In this document: piece after piece, positions 35,624 to 45,049 of the stretch
Position numbering within the stretch: the first letter of the stretch is position 1
How the letters are laid out: the number at the start of each line of letters is the position of its first letter
From: Saccharibacillus kuerlensis DSM 22868
Lineage (GTDB): Bacteria > Bacillota > Bacilli > Paenibacillales > Paenibacillaceae
NCBI RefSeq assembly: GCF_000378145.1
Contig: NZ_KB899289.1
Coordinates: 54,260 to 118,259 of the forward strand
DNA: 64,000 bases
Reading direction: 5' to 3'
The notes under the pieces: generated by a model
Database searches by the model: none
Told to the model about the DNA's origin: nothing
What the model saw: only the letters and a program-made list of their open reading frames with translations
Program-made: the position numbers and the translations under genes

Positions 35624-37702
35624 ATGGCCAAGCAGCCGGGAACTGTATCCCAGTCAATATCCAAGGAAGACATTTATTTATTTCACGAAGGTAATTTTTT
35701 TCACAGCTACCGGGTGTTCGGCGCTCATTTAACGAAAGAAGGCAGCAGAGAAGGTGTAAGATTTACCGTGTGGGCGCCCAATGCGGTATCGGTTGGCGTA
35801 GCGATGGATATCAATCAATGGGATGGAAGTGCCTCCCCGCTTGAATTAGTGCCGGAATCGGGGGGGATTTGGAGCGGTTTTATTGAAGGCGTCCAATATG
35901 GAGATCTATATAAATACGCGATCGAATCGGTAACCGGCGAGCGCTTGCTTAAAGCAGATCCTTACGGCGTATATGCCGAGGTGCGGCCGAATACGGCTTC
36001 TCGCGTAGGCTCTGTGGAAGGTTACGAATGGTCGGATCAAGCTTGGCGCCGCAAGCGCCGCGCTCCTTATGCCAAGCCGATGAACGTTTATGAAATGCAG
36101 CTTGGCACATGGCGACAGAAGGAAGACGGAACGTTTTATACATATCGGGAACTTGCCGACCTGCTGATTCCTTATGTAAAAGAAATGGGTTATACTCATC
36201 TGGAATTTATGCCTCTGACCGAATATCCTTATGACCTGTCATGGGGATACCAAGCTACGGGATATTTTGCTCCGACAAGCCGCTACGGCGAAGCAAAAGA
36301 TCTCATGTATTTGATCGACCGCTGTCATCAGGCTGACATTGGTGTTCTGCTTGACTGGGTGCCGGGTCATTTTGCCAAAGATGCACACGGCCTGCGACAG
36401 TTTGACGGAACGCCGCAGTACGAATATGCCGATCCCATGTTGGCCGAGAAGCCGGGTTGGGGAACGTTGTCGTTCGATTTCGGCAAACCGGAGGTTCAGT
36501 CTTTCTTGATCTCCAGTGCACTCTATTGGATGGACCTATTCCATTTCGACGGTCTGCGGATCGATGCGGTAACAAGCATGCTGCGTCTCGACTTCGAAAA
36601 GAAACCCCATCAATGGCGTCCAAACGAGAATGGTGGAGTTGAGAATAACGATGCCATCGAATTTTTGCGCAAGCTCAATCGAATTATTTTCAGCTACTAT
36701 CCAAATTCGATCATGGCGGCGGAAGAATCCAGCGCCTGGCCGAATGTTACGGCCCCGGCCCATGAAGGTGGACTGGGCTTCAATTATAAATGGAATATGG
36801 GCTGGATGAACGATACGCTCAAATATGTGGAGACGGCATTCGATGAAAGACCTTCACTGCATAATCTGTTAACATTCCCAATTGTATATGCTCATTCGGA
36901 GAACTTTGTACTTCCGCTGTCGCATGACGAAGTCGTTCATGGTAAAAAGTCGCTGCTCGACAAAACGCCAGGGAGCTACGAAGAGAAGTTTGCAGGACTT
37001 CGCCTGCTTCTGGGCTACCAAATGACGCATCCCGGCAAAAAGCTTCTGTTTATGGGAGGAGAGTTTGGTCAGTTTATCGAATGGAAAGACGAAGAACAAC
37101 TTGACTGGCTCCTGCTCAATTACGAAGCGCATCGGCAGATGAAAGATTACACGGCAGCGTTGAACCATTTTTATCTTGGGGAAAAAGCGCTTTGGGAAAT
37201 CGACCACAACTGGGAAGGTTACGACTGGATCAGTGCATCGGATGCGGGACAAAGTGTAATTACCTTTATGCGAAAAGGGAAAAAGTCGGGTGATACGCTG
37301 TATATCCTTATTAACTTCCGCCCAATTGCATACGAGGATTACCGCATCGGCGTGGATAAGCCGGGAACGTACAAGGAAGTATTCAACAGCGATGAAACTC
37401 GTTTCGGCGGCGGCGGCTTGTTAAACGAGCAGCCGATCAAGGCGGAAAAGGAAGCATGGCATGATCGGGAGTATAACGTGCCCGTGAAGCTTCCTGCGCT
37501 CGGCATTGTCATTCTCAAAAAGAGCGGACGCTCTTCAGAGACATTAAAAACGGCTGTCGAACCTGCTGCTGCCAAGCCAGCTCCGAAAAGAAAAGCAGCT
37601 GTGAAAAAGAAGAACGATGCCAAATCGGTTGTGCTGCCCGAAACGAATGAAATAAACGAAACCAATGAATCAGGTACAAAGCGAAAGGGGAAAACTAAAT
37701 GA
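35624..37702 (+). CDS. glgB: 1,4-alpha-glucan branching enzyme
   Basis: A 692-residue GH13 branching enzyme. ATG 35624 follows AAGGGGCG at a good distance; the in-frame TTG at 35603 overlaps that box. It has a CBM48 N-terminal domain, then the catalytic barrel with DWVPGHF, GLRIDAVTSML (nucleophile Asp), AAEESSAWP (acid Glu) and LPLSHDEVVHG. The last 50 residues are Ala/Lys rich (KAAVKKK) and look disordered, an extension beyond usual GlgB. It overlaps glgA by ATGA. Confidence 0.96.
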   Translation: MAKQPGTVSQSISKEDIYLFHEGNFFHSYRVFGAHLTKEGSREGVRFTVWAPNAVSVGVAMDINQWDGSASPLELVPESGGIWSGFIEGVQYGDLYKYAIESVTGERLLKADPYGVYAEVRPNTASRVGSVEGYEWSDQAWRRKRRAPYAKPMNVYEMQLGTWRQKEDGTFYTYRELADLLIPYVKEMGYTHLEFMPLTEYPYDLSWGYQATGYFAPTSRYGEAKDLMYLIDRCHQADIGVLLDWVPGHFAKDAHGLRQFDGTPQYEYADPMLAEKPGWGTLSFDFGKPEVQSFLISSALYWMDLFHFDGLRIDAVTSMLRLDFEKKPHQWRPNENGGVENNDAIEFLRKLNRIIFSYYPNSIMAAEESSAWPNVTAPAHEGGLGFNYKWNMGWMNDTLKYVETAFDERPSLHNLLTFPIVYAHSENFVLPLSHDEVVHGKKSLLDKTPGSYEEKFAGLRLLLGYQMTHPGKKLLFMGGEFGQFIEWKDEEQLDWLLLNYEAHRQMKDYTAALNHFYLGEKALWEIDHNWEGYDWISASDAGQSVITFMRKGKKSGDTLYILINFRPIAYEDYRIGVDKPGTYKEVFNSDETRFGGGGLLNEQPIKAEKEAWHDREYNVPVKLPALGIVILKKSGRSSETLKTAVEPAAAKPAPKRKAAVKKKNDAKSVVLPETNEINETNESGTKRKGKTK

Positions 37703-39129
37703 AATTGCTGTTTGCAGCTGCGGAAGCAGCACCTTTTATCAAAACGGGTGGCTTGGCCGACGTAATCGGCGCCCTGCCCAGAGCACTAAAAGAAGCGGGG
37801 GCGGATATTCGTGTGGTGCTGCCCAAGTATAGTGGTATTCCTGATTCATATAAGGAAAAATTGACGCACAAAAGCAGCGTATTCGTACAGCTGGGATGGC
37901 GCAGTCAATACTGCGGGATCGAAGAATATAACGATAATGGAATCCCGGTTTACTTTATCGATAATGAATTTTATTTCGGACGCGACGGCGTTTACGGATA
38001 CGGGGACGACGGAGAACGTTTTGCCTTTTTCAGCAAAGCCGTGTTGGATATCCTGCCGGAAATCGGCTTCAAGCCGGATGTCATTCACTGCCACGACTGG
38101 CATACGGGAATGGTACCTCTGCTGCTAAAAGATACGTACGCGCATGATCCTTTTTACGACAACATTCAGAGTGTATATACCATTCATAATCTGCTGTATC
38201 AAGGTGTGTTTCCTTATGCGGTATTCGGAGAGCTGCTGGGTCTGGACAACCGCCATTTCACAGCAGCAGGCGCGGAATATTACGGCAGTGTCAACTTTAT
38301 GAAGACAGGTATCGTATATGCGGATAAGGTAACGACGGTCAGCCCGACTTACGCTCAAGAGATTCGCACTGCTTATTACGGATACGGTCTGGACGGTCTA
38401 TTGTCTTCGATTGGCGATAAGCTGACAGGCATTGTGAACGGAATCGATACGAAGAGCTATAATCCGAATACGGATAAAACGCTGCATACCCGCTATAAGA
38501 GCAGCCTGGCCAAGAAACGTGAAAATAAAACGGCGCTGCAGACGGAGCTTGGACTTCCAGTGAACATCAAGACGCCAATGATCGGCATTGTATCGAGGCT
38601 GGTAGAGCCCAAAGGATTGGATCTGGTCGTTCGAATTCTCGATGAGCTGCTGTACGGTGATGATGTACAGATTGTTGTGCTGGGCACTGGCGAGGCGGGC
38701 TACGAGGATTGGTTCCGTCAGGCAGCGTTCCGCCATCCGAACCAGCTGTCGGCGCAGATTCGTTTCAGTGAGACGCTGTCGCGCAACATCTATGCGGCGA
38801 GCGATATGTTCCTGATGCCATCCATGTTCGAGCCGTGCGGAATCAGTCAACTGCTTGCCATGCGTTACGGCAGTGTACCGATCGTTCGTGAAACGGGTGG
38901 ATTAAATGATACCGTCCAGGCATACAACGAACATACGGGAGAAGGTAACGGTTTTAGCTTTTCCTCGTACAATGCACACGATATGCTGCATACGATTCGC
39001 CGGGCGCTGGCTTTTTACCGGGACGAACCAAGCTGGAAAAAGATTGTGCAAAACGGCATGAGTGCGGATTTCAGCTGGCTGGCTTCCGCTAAGGAATATA
39101 TGGGCATTTACGAACAGTTGAAAGATTAA
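37699..39129 (+). CDS. glgA: Glycogen synthase
   Basis: A 476-residue GT5 enzyme that elongates glucan from ADP-glucose. The N-terminal KTGGLADV motif (Lys15) binds ADP-glucose, HDWHTG lies in the first domain, and the C-terminal domain shows SRLVEPKGLDLV and MPSMFEPCGISQLLAMRYG with the catalytic Glu of the E-x7-E motif and RETGGLNDTV. The ATG overlaps the glgB stop. The gene ends in a GC-rich terminator at 39190. Confidence 0.96.
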   Translation: MKLLFAAAEAAPFIKTGGLADVIGALPRALKEAGADIRVVLPKYSGIPDSYKEKLTHKSSVFVQLGWRSQYCGIEEYNDNGIPVYFIDNEFYFGRDGVYGYGDDGERFAFFSKAVLDILPEIGFKPDVIHCHDWHTGMVPLLLKDTYAHDPFYDNIQSVYTIHNLLYQGVFPYAVFGELLGLDNRHFTAAGAEYYGSVNFMKTGIVYADKVTTVSPTYAQEIRTAYYGYGLDGLLSSIGDKLTGIVNGIDTKSYNPNTDKTLHTRYKSSLAKKRENKTALQTELGLPVNIKTPMIGIVSRLVEPKGLDLVVRILDELLYGDDVQIVVLGTGEAGYEDWFRQAAFRHPNQLSAQIRFSETLSRNIYAASDMFLMPSMFEPCGISQLLAMRYGSVPIVRETGGLNDTVQAYNEHTGEGNGFSFSSYNAHDMLHTIRRALAFYRDEPSWKKIVQNGMSADFSWLASAKEYMGIYEQLKD

Positions 39130-39189
39130 AATCACCATCGCGAGTACAGGAATAAAGCGGCAGGTAGGATTACCTGTGCAGCAAGGAAA

Positions 39190-39222
39190 GGGAGAAGGCC
39201 GGGCAGGCCTTCTCCCTTTTTA
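39190..39222 (+). terminator. Terminator of glgBA
   Basis: GGGAGAAGGCC (39190-39200) pairs perfectly with GGCCTTCTCCC (39206-39216); TTTTTATTT follows. Confidence 0.9.
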
Positions 39223-39308
39223 TTTGCATTCAAACACTTGTTAAAACCAAAAAAATGAATCAAAATAAAGGGGACAAAGTGGAGTGTACAACGTTTTGGC
39301 GGAAATAA

Positions 39309-39352
39309 ACCAAAGAAACCACAGCTCCGATCGGAACTGTGGTTTCTTTGGT
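39309..39352. terminator. Long perfect hairpin between glgA and small minus-strand gene
   Basis: Sixteen perfect pairs: 39309-39324 with 39337-39352 (ACCAAAGAAACCACAG and complement), 12-base loop that itself contains CCGATCGG. It lies 40 bases beyond the end of the small minus-strand ORF and probably terminates that transcript. Confidence 0.8.
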
Positions 39353-39392
39353 CTTTTGATGTCCGAATTGATTGATTTTCCGTCAATCCCCC

Positions 39393-39527
39393 TCAATACG
39401 GACTGAAATAGTAAAGCAGCATAAACAGCGCCGTCTTCACACCTGTTCCGATTGAACCTCCATCCAGCCGTTTCAGTACAGCCATAATCGACACGACAAT
39501 TGCTGCCATAGATACAACAAAGAACAT
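39393..39527 (-). CDS. Small membrane protein, 44 residues
   Basis: Short ORF starting at ATG 39527, preceded by AAGGAGGAG at about ten bases, and ending at TGA 39393-39395. The product begins MFFVVSMAAIVVSIMAVLKR and ends LFMLLYYFSPY, so it has two hydrophobic stretches joined by a basic, glycine-containing turn (LKRLDGGSIGTGVK). It would be a two-helix membrane peptide. The strong ribosome binding site and a terminator hairpin downstream support a real gene. I do not recognise a family. Confidence 0.55.
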   Translation of the reverse strand: MFFVVSMAAIVVSIMAVLKRLDGGSIGTGVKTALFMLLYYFSPY

Positions 39528-39610
39528 ACCGGCTTCTCCTCCTTGCATATTCCCGTTATTCCATGAACCACTTAAGGAAAGATAACCAGAACAGGAGGGA
39601 TGAAAACGCT

Positions 39611-41359
39611 TTATTTCATTAAATTTCGGTAAAGGATGCGGTAGCCGTAAGAATCGAGCGAAATGGCGAGCTGCCCACCTGTCGTCAGTATATTCTCACC
39701 AGTTAAAGCATCGCGCCAGTCATCCGTCTCCATCGGGTGGGACAGCATGGACGACTCGGCAGTATTGTTTATCCAGATTGTAAAATGAATATGATCGTCG
39801 ATCCGTTCATAAATGATACACGGATCACCGGAGCGGGCCATCAAGAAACGAAAACGACCGCCCCGGAGTGCAGGATTGCTTTTACGAAGCCCAATCATCA
39901 TTCGGTAAAAGTTATAAAGCTCAAGATCCTGCTTGGAGGGATTCCATTCCATACACTTCCGGCAATCCGGATCGGCTCCTCCCTGGAGACCAATCTCGTC
40001 CCCATAAAAAATGCAGGGCGTTCCCGTATACGTAAATAAAAAGACGATGGCCAGCTTCAGCTTGCGTTTGTCGCCGCCCAAGCGGGTAAGCAGACGCGGC
40101 GTATCATGACTGCAGAGCATATTAAACACCACTTCATTGGTCTGCTGAGGGTAACGCATAAGCAGGGTACTCATATGACTGGAAAATTGATAGCCGTCCA
40201 TACCGCCGCCGAAGAAAGCCAGTACTTTGTCGGAAAACGGATAGTTCATAACGGAATCGAATTGATCGCCCATCAGCCAAGAGAGCGAGTCGCTCCATAC
40301 TTCGCCGACCAGATAGGCATCCGGCTTGGCACCCTTTACGACATCCCGGAATTCACGCCAAAAATGATGGTCTACCTCGTCCGCTACATCCAGTCGCCAG
40401 CCGTCTACGCCGATCTCTTTGATCCAATACTTGGCGACGCCAAGCAGATATTTGCGGACTTCTTCATTTTCGGTATTGAACTTGGGCATATTCGAATAGA
40501 AGCCGAACGTGTCGTAGGTCGGTACACCGTCTTTAGTACCGAGTGGGAACTCATTGATATGAAACCAGTCTGCATAAGGCGAATAAGATCCTTTGGCTAA
40601 CACATCCTGAAAGGGAGGGAACTGATCGCTGCAGTGGTTGAAGACCGCATCCAGAATGACGCGTATCCCTCTGCCGTGACAAGTCTGGACCAGCTCCTTA
40701 AGCAGCTTGCTGTTGCCAAGATGCGGATCGACCGTTTTATAATCAATGGTGTCGTATTTATGATAAGAGCTTCCTGTGAAGACGGGAGTGAAGTAGATCG
40801 CGTTGATTCCTAGTTCCACTAAATAATCCAGATGATCCAGTACACCCTGCAGATCTCCGCCAAAATAATCGGTCAATGTCGGCTGTTCGCCCCATGGCAA
40901 ACTGTTCGGTGGATCGTTCGACGGATCACCGTTTGCGAAACGGTCGGGCATGATTTGGTAAAAGATCGCTTTTTTGGCCCAGTGAGGTGCGGCAAATAGG
41001 TCTACTGCATGGATGTAAGGAAACTCGTAAAATCCTCCGGTGGGGTTGGGGAAGCCGTTATGAAACTCGTTATCGGCTTTAAACAGCGTTTCGCCGTTCG
41101 AAATGAGCCGGAATATGTACGCGACGCGCTTGAATTTCGGACGCACAGGACCTTCCCAATAATCGAAATATTCATCGGTGGCCGCCTTTTCCAATTCCAC
41201 TTCAAAATATGTGCGGCTCCAATCGTATTTATCACCCGTCAGTGCCGTAACGCGGTCAACATCGTTTTTCTTGGTTCGAAAACGAAGGTGGATCGTGTGC
41301 AGATCGTAGGAGTAAGCCCATTTGTCGCGCGGTACATGATACATCGCTTCCCGAAACAT
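39611..41359 (-). CDS. Neopullulanase/cyclomaltodextrinase-type GH13 amylase
   Basis: A 582-residue cytoplasmic GH13 enzyme without signal peptide. The first 120 residues are an N-terminal beta domain of the CBM34 kind (TIHLRFRTKKNDVDRV, YDWSRTYFEVELEK), which is typical of neopullulanase, cyclomaltodextrinase and maltogenic amylase dimers. The barrel has DAVFNH, DGWRLDVADEV (nucleophile Asp), VGEVWSD (acid Glu) and LCSHDTPR. It would degrade linear or cyclic maltodextrins and supports the neighbouring glycogen genes. ATG 41359 has AAAGGAG before it. Confidence 0.9.
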   Translation of the reverse strand: MFREAMYHVPRDKWAYSYDLHTIHLRFRTKKNDVDRVTALTGDKYDWSRTYFEVELEKAATDEYFDYWEGPVRPKFKRVAYIFRLISNGETLFKADNEFHNGFPNPTGGFYEFPYIHAVDLFAAPHWAKKAIFYQIMPDRFANGDPSNDPPNSLPWGEQPTLTDYFGGDLQGVLDHLDYLVELGINAIYFTPVFTGSSYHKYDTIDYKTVDPHLGNSKLLKELVQTCHGRGIRVILDAVFNHCSDQFPPFQDVLAKGSYSPYADWFHINEFPLGTKDGVPTYDTFGFYSNMPKFNTENEEVRKYLLGVAKYWIKEIGVDGWRLDVADEVDHHFWREFRDVVKGAKPDAYLVGEVWSDSLSWLMGDQFDSVMNYPFSDKVLAFFGGGMDGYQFSSHMSTLLMRYPQQTNEVVFNMLCSHDTPRLLTRLGGDKRKLKLAIVFLFTYTGTPCIFYGDEIGLQGGADPDCRKCMEWNPSKQDLELYNFYRMMIGLRKSNPALRGGRFRFLMARSGDPCIIYERIDDHIHFTIWINNTAESSMLSHPMETDDWRDALTGENILTTGGQLAISLDSYGYRILYRNLMK

Positions 41360-41546
41360 CAGTTAATCGCTCCTTTGCACGAATCGAGTGGAAACAGAAT
41401 ATAGAAATAAAAGGAATTGTTACAAAAAAATCAAGAATGGTTTCCATTACCCCGCAAAAGAGAACGATGAAACCAAGCGACAAGCAAATCGCAGCGCATG
41501 ATTCGAATGTCTTGTTCAATAGACAGAAGGGGAAGAAAATGAAAAA

Positions 41547-41571
41547 AGACGCCCGCGAATCATTGGCGTCT
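41547..41571 (-). terminator. Terminator of the ATP-grasp/Cys-His-Asn protein operon
   Basis: AGACGCC (41547-41553) pairs with GGCGTCT (41565-41571); on the minus strand the stem is followed by six T. It lies 58 bases after the stop at 41630. Confidence 0.8.
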
Positions 41572-41629
41572 CCCTAATTCGGCGAAGATCAATTCTAATC
41601 AAATGTGTGAAATCGCATGAGCAGCAATT

Positions 41630-43597
41630 TCACAAAGCCCAGGTATAACCTACACCCCAGCTTTCTCTTGCCATTTTCTCGATTTCTTCCACAATCTCCG
41701 TTTCCACCATATACGTATCGCCCTGCTCATAAGGATTATAATGGAATGCATACATGCGGGCGACGAACTGGGCGAATGGAAGAGAGGCTTCACCTTCAAA
41801 TTCGCCGTGGCCTTTGACACTCGGTTCGATGCCTTGTCCCCAATTCTGTCCGCTGTCATTATTCGGGTTATAGAAGTAAATGCGCCACTCTCCTGACTCG
41901 TCCTTGGCAACCCGTTGAATGGACACGGCGTGCAGGCCAAGCAGTTCTCCCGATACGTTGGTGATATAAATGCCGACCGGGTTGGGATAGATCAGCTCAT
42001 AGCCGTTATTGTAATCGGGATGATGTGTGGCATAGAACAATTTGACAAAGGCCGAGAAATTTACGACAGCCCCAGTAAGCGGGTCAACCAGATTGATAAA
42101 GCCCCGTTGAATCCATTCGCCGTAAAAGGCAGGATTAACCCACTTATGTCCATCCTCGAGCCGAAGCAGCGTCCGTTTCATCATCTCATTATAAATTTTG
42201 TCAAGATGGGGAACGAGAACTTTAGATACTGGATCCAATTCCTGATGAATTTCCTCGGCTACGCCGCCTTCCAATTGGCTGGAGAAAATGACTTCGCCTT
42301 CGAACGTTATGTCGATGTCATTGTCGCGCGCTGCGCGTACGATGTATTCCAGCAGCTGATTCTGCGCATGTTGAGACCATAGGCTGATAGCACGTGCCGA
42401 TTGGCAGGTCGGATTCAATCCCTGACCGACTCCCAGCGGCTGTCCTAACACGCTGATCGTACCTCCGAGCAGAACGGCGTTTGGACCGATGCCGCTGCGC
42501 TTGTGCTCTTCCGAGAGAAGGATTTTGTGGACATCCGGATGAATGTCAATCTCAAAAAGACGCCGCAGAGAGGGAAGCAGTGCATCCTGCGACAGCAGCC
42601 CACGATTGAGCATACCTGCAAAACCATATAGGATCTGGCAGGTTTCTGGGGTAACGGCTACCTGAATCATATCGCGAACCAGCTCATGCTGGGTATCCAG
42701 AAAGGCGCGTCCGATATCATCCAGGCCGAGCGCTGCGGCAATCAAGTCGTGATTTTTGCGATTCGCATGCCTAATAAATGTTGCATGGTAAGCAGAGACA
42801 AGACCGGTAGAATGCATCATTCTCGCAAAAGCTTCGGCTTCCTGCAGCAGTTCTTCCTCGGAAGCTTCACGCAGGAATCGCCCATAGTCGCGAAGATCGG
42901 AATGACGTTCGCTAAACGGAGTTGGTGTGCCGGTCGCTTTAACGTAGTGTTCGAGAGAGGAACGAGTGTCGGCGTCGATATCTTCTTCAAGCATCTTTTC
43001 CGCAGTTCGAATCATGTTCACAATCCGACCGACCATGATAGGACGCTGGGTCGTCAAGCGGTCGATTTCTTCTACAATTTTGCGTGAAATCGCTTTTAAC
43101 GACAGTTCGCGACTCAGCAAACGGAACAAGCGGTTGGCCCGTTCCAGGTGTTCGCCCGATTCGATGCGGGCTTCTTCCGTTTCGGCAGGGAACAAGAAAT
43201 TCAGATTAAGCGCCATCACTTCGTTCAGAAAAGTCCGGGCCTCGTCAGCAGTCACTCCTGGATGTTCATACTCGCCGCGGGCTATCGCCAGCATTCTCAG
43301 TTCGCTCATTAGTTCCACAACGGAATTAACGCCTTTGAGCTTGAGCGATCCTCCGACGAAGCCGGGCTGCAGCTTGGAAGCGTCTTCCCAAGGCCCACCG
43401 GAGAAAACACCGGCTGCATCGAAGCGTGCAGCATGCGTTTTTAAGAGGTCAAGGCCTTCGTCTGTATGGGCCAGATCAATGGCTCTTTGAAAAACTTCGG
43501 TCTGGTAGAGGCTTTTGGCAAAAGGCTTGGCCTGCTCAAGCGTTTGGAGTGCCTGCTCGAATTTGCTTTCAGCGGCTTGGACGGCAGTGTCTGTCAA
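41630..43597 (-). CDS. Uncharacterised 655-residue protein with possible Cys-His-Asn catalytic triad
   Basis: I do not recognise the family. Residues about 1-340 are helical. The second half contains GLNPTCQSARAISLWS with Cys398 followed by a helix, then ELLGLHAVSI with His556, then a strand ending in YFYNPNN with Asn577. Cys at the start of a helix, then His and Asn/Asp on consecutive strands, is the order of papain-like and transglutaminase-like enzymes, so an amidase, peptidase or acyl transferase is plausible. There is no signal peptide. The gene starts 15 bases after the ATP-grasp stop, so the two form an operon and may act on one compound. Confidence 0.6.
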   Translation of the reverse strand: MTDTAVQAAESKFEQALQTLEQAKPFAKSLYQTEVFQRAIDLAHTDEGLDLLKTHAARFDAAGVFSGGPWEDASKLQPGFVGGSLKLKGVNSVVELMSELRMLAIARGEYEHPGVTADEARTFLNEVMALNLNFLFPAETEEARIESGEHLERANRLFRLLSRELSLKAISRKIVEEIDRLTTQRPIMVGRIVNMIRTAEKMLEEDIDADTRSSLEHYVKATGTPTPFSERHSDLRDYGRFLREASEEELLQEAEAFARMMHSTGLVSAYHATFIRHANRKNHDLIAAALGLDDIGRAFLDTQHELVRDMIQVAVTPETCQILYGFAGMLNRGLLSQDALLPSLRRLFEIDIHPDVHKILLSEEHKRSGIGPNAVLLGGTISVLGQPLGVGQGLNPTCQSARAISLWSQHAQNQLLEYIVRAARDNDIDITFEGEVIFSSQLEGGVAEEIHQELDPVSKVLVPHLDKIYNEMMKRTLLRLEDGHKWVNPAFYGEWIQRGFINLVDPLTGAVVNFSAFVKLFYATHHPDYNNGYELIYPNPVGIYITNVSGELLGLHAVSIQRVAKDESGEWRIYFYNPNNDSGQNWGQGIEPSVKGHGEFEGEASLPFAQFVARMYAFHYNPYEQGDTYMVETEIVEEIEKMARESWGVGYTWAL

Positions 43598-43612
43598 TGC
43601 AGCAACCCCCTT

Positions 43613-44839
43613 TTAAATATAAAAATCGTAATCCTCGTATTGCAGAAGCAGCTCTTTCATTCTTGCGCTGTTGTCTCCGTAGAAAAAGACAGTGCCGTAA
43701 TGGTTGCCGAAGCCGACACGTTCCGCAACTTTACTCGTTGCCGGAATGAACATGTCGTGCCGGTCGAAATAAGGGTCGTTTTTGAGCTCAGTAGGCACGT
43801 TCAGGCGTTGAATCAGACGTACGCGAGGGTACACCATCAAGCTGCCGGCATAGCCTTTCGCATCCTCGACTTCTTTTGGGAAAAACGCTTTCAGCTCTTC
43901 CTCGGTCGTATCAGGATCACTGCACAAAATTTGGGCCTGATAAGCGTTAAAGCCGTATGCTTTGCCGATCAGGTCAAAAATGTGGCCCCCCGGGATTCGT
44001 GCGGCCACCTCACCAAAATTCAGGGTGCCGTCCGGAGAAATAAAGTACTCGGGATGAATAATGCCGTATTTAATTTCAAACGCGCTGATCAGTTTTTCGA
44101 TCGCAGCGTGAATTTGGGGTCTCCAGGTTTCGAGTTCTGGCGAAGCAGGAACGAAATTGGAATGGCCCAGATGTACGTATTCCGTAATGTTTAAGAAACG
44201 GATTTTTCCATTATGCACGAATACTTCACAGGAAAACTCCTGACCGTCCAGATGGCTCTCAATCAAGCATGGGAAATCTTCGTCCGGAATCAGGTCGATA
44301 TCGCCTGCTTCCCGAATCAGCCGATGCCCCACAGTGCCCGCTTTGCTGAGCGGCTTGACATGCACAGGATCATTAATGTCGCCGTCCAGCTTAATCAGCG
44401 CTTCGTTAACCCGCTTGAGGAAGCGGTGAACGTCGTCGCGATTGTAAGCTTCTTCAAACACGCCGACTTTGATGCCGGCCATTTGCGCTCTGCGCTTCAT
44501 CAGACCTTTGTCCCGCAAGAGCAGAGAGCGGTTGAAAATACGGGGGTCCTTTTGGAAACGGGCATTTAAGGCTCCAGCCCATTCCACGGTTTCTTCATAG
44601 ATTGGCACAGCCAGCTTGACGCCTTTCTGCTCCAGCAGTTCGGCCAACTCACCGGACTGTTCGTTCAGACGTTCGAACTGCCAGGCGACAAAAGCAATTT
44701 CGTTGCGATCGGCAAATTCCTGGAACTCTGGAGGACCGACTACGAGGAAAGGGCGATCCATGCGATCGGCGGCTTCGATAACAGGCAGGCTCCAACCCAG
44801 AAGCGCGGTTATGCCCTGATTTAAGATTGAATCTTCCAC
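43613..44839 (-). CDS. ATP-grasp family ligase
   Basis: A 408-residue cytoplasmic enzyme. GTG 44839 is selected because GGAGG precedes it; the frame upstream to 44884 lacks a site. The ATP-grasp fold is seen in HVKPLSKAGTVGH (nucleotide Lys region), FPCLIESHLDGQEFSCEVFV and NFGEVAARIPGGH, where Glu and Arg match the metal and phosphate ligands. The overall build is like carbamoyl-phosphate or D-alanine ligase relatives joining a carboxylate to an amine. First gene of a two-gene operon with the Cys-His-Asn protein, opposite to a GNAT gene. Substrates are unknown. Confidence 0.8.
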   Translation of the reverse strand: MEDSILNQGITALLGWSLPVIEAADRMDRPFLVVGPPEFQEFADRNEIAFVAWQFERLNEQSGELAELLEQKGVKLAVPIYEETVEWAGALNARFQKDPRIFNRSLLLRDKGLMKRRAQMAGIKVGVFEEAYNRDDVHRFLKRVNEALIKLDGDINDPVHVKPLSKAGTVGHRLIREAGDIDLIPDEDFPCLIESHLDGQEFSCEVFVHNGKIRFLNITEYVHLGHSNFVPASPELETWRPQIHAAIEKLISAFEIKYGIIHPEYFISPDGTLNFGEVAARIPGGHIFDLIGKAYGFNAYQAQILCSDPDTTEEELKAFFPKEVEDAKGYAGSLMVYPRVRLIQRLNVPTELKNDPYFDRHDMFIPATSKVAERVGFGNHYGTVFFYGDNSARMKELLLQYEDYDFYI

Positions 44840-45049
44840 GATATGATTCCTCCGTTTCAAAGTTAAAAAATAAAGAAGACCCAATTTAAGATAGACGGTA
44901 ATTGTAAAGCTGAAACAATTTATGGGAAAAACAATGGGAATATGGTTTCGTTCTCTGATACAAACGTTAAATTAAGAAAAGAGCGACCATCTAATTCCAC
45001 AGCATATTCACAGTACAGAACAAACACAGCATCGGAGAGGGGTTTATTC

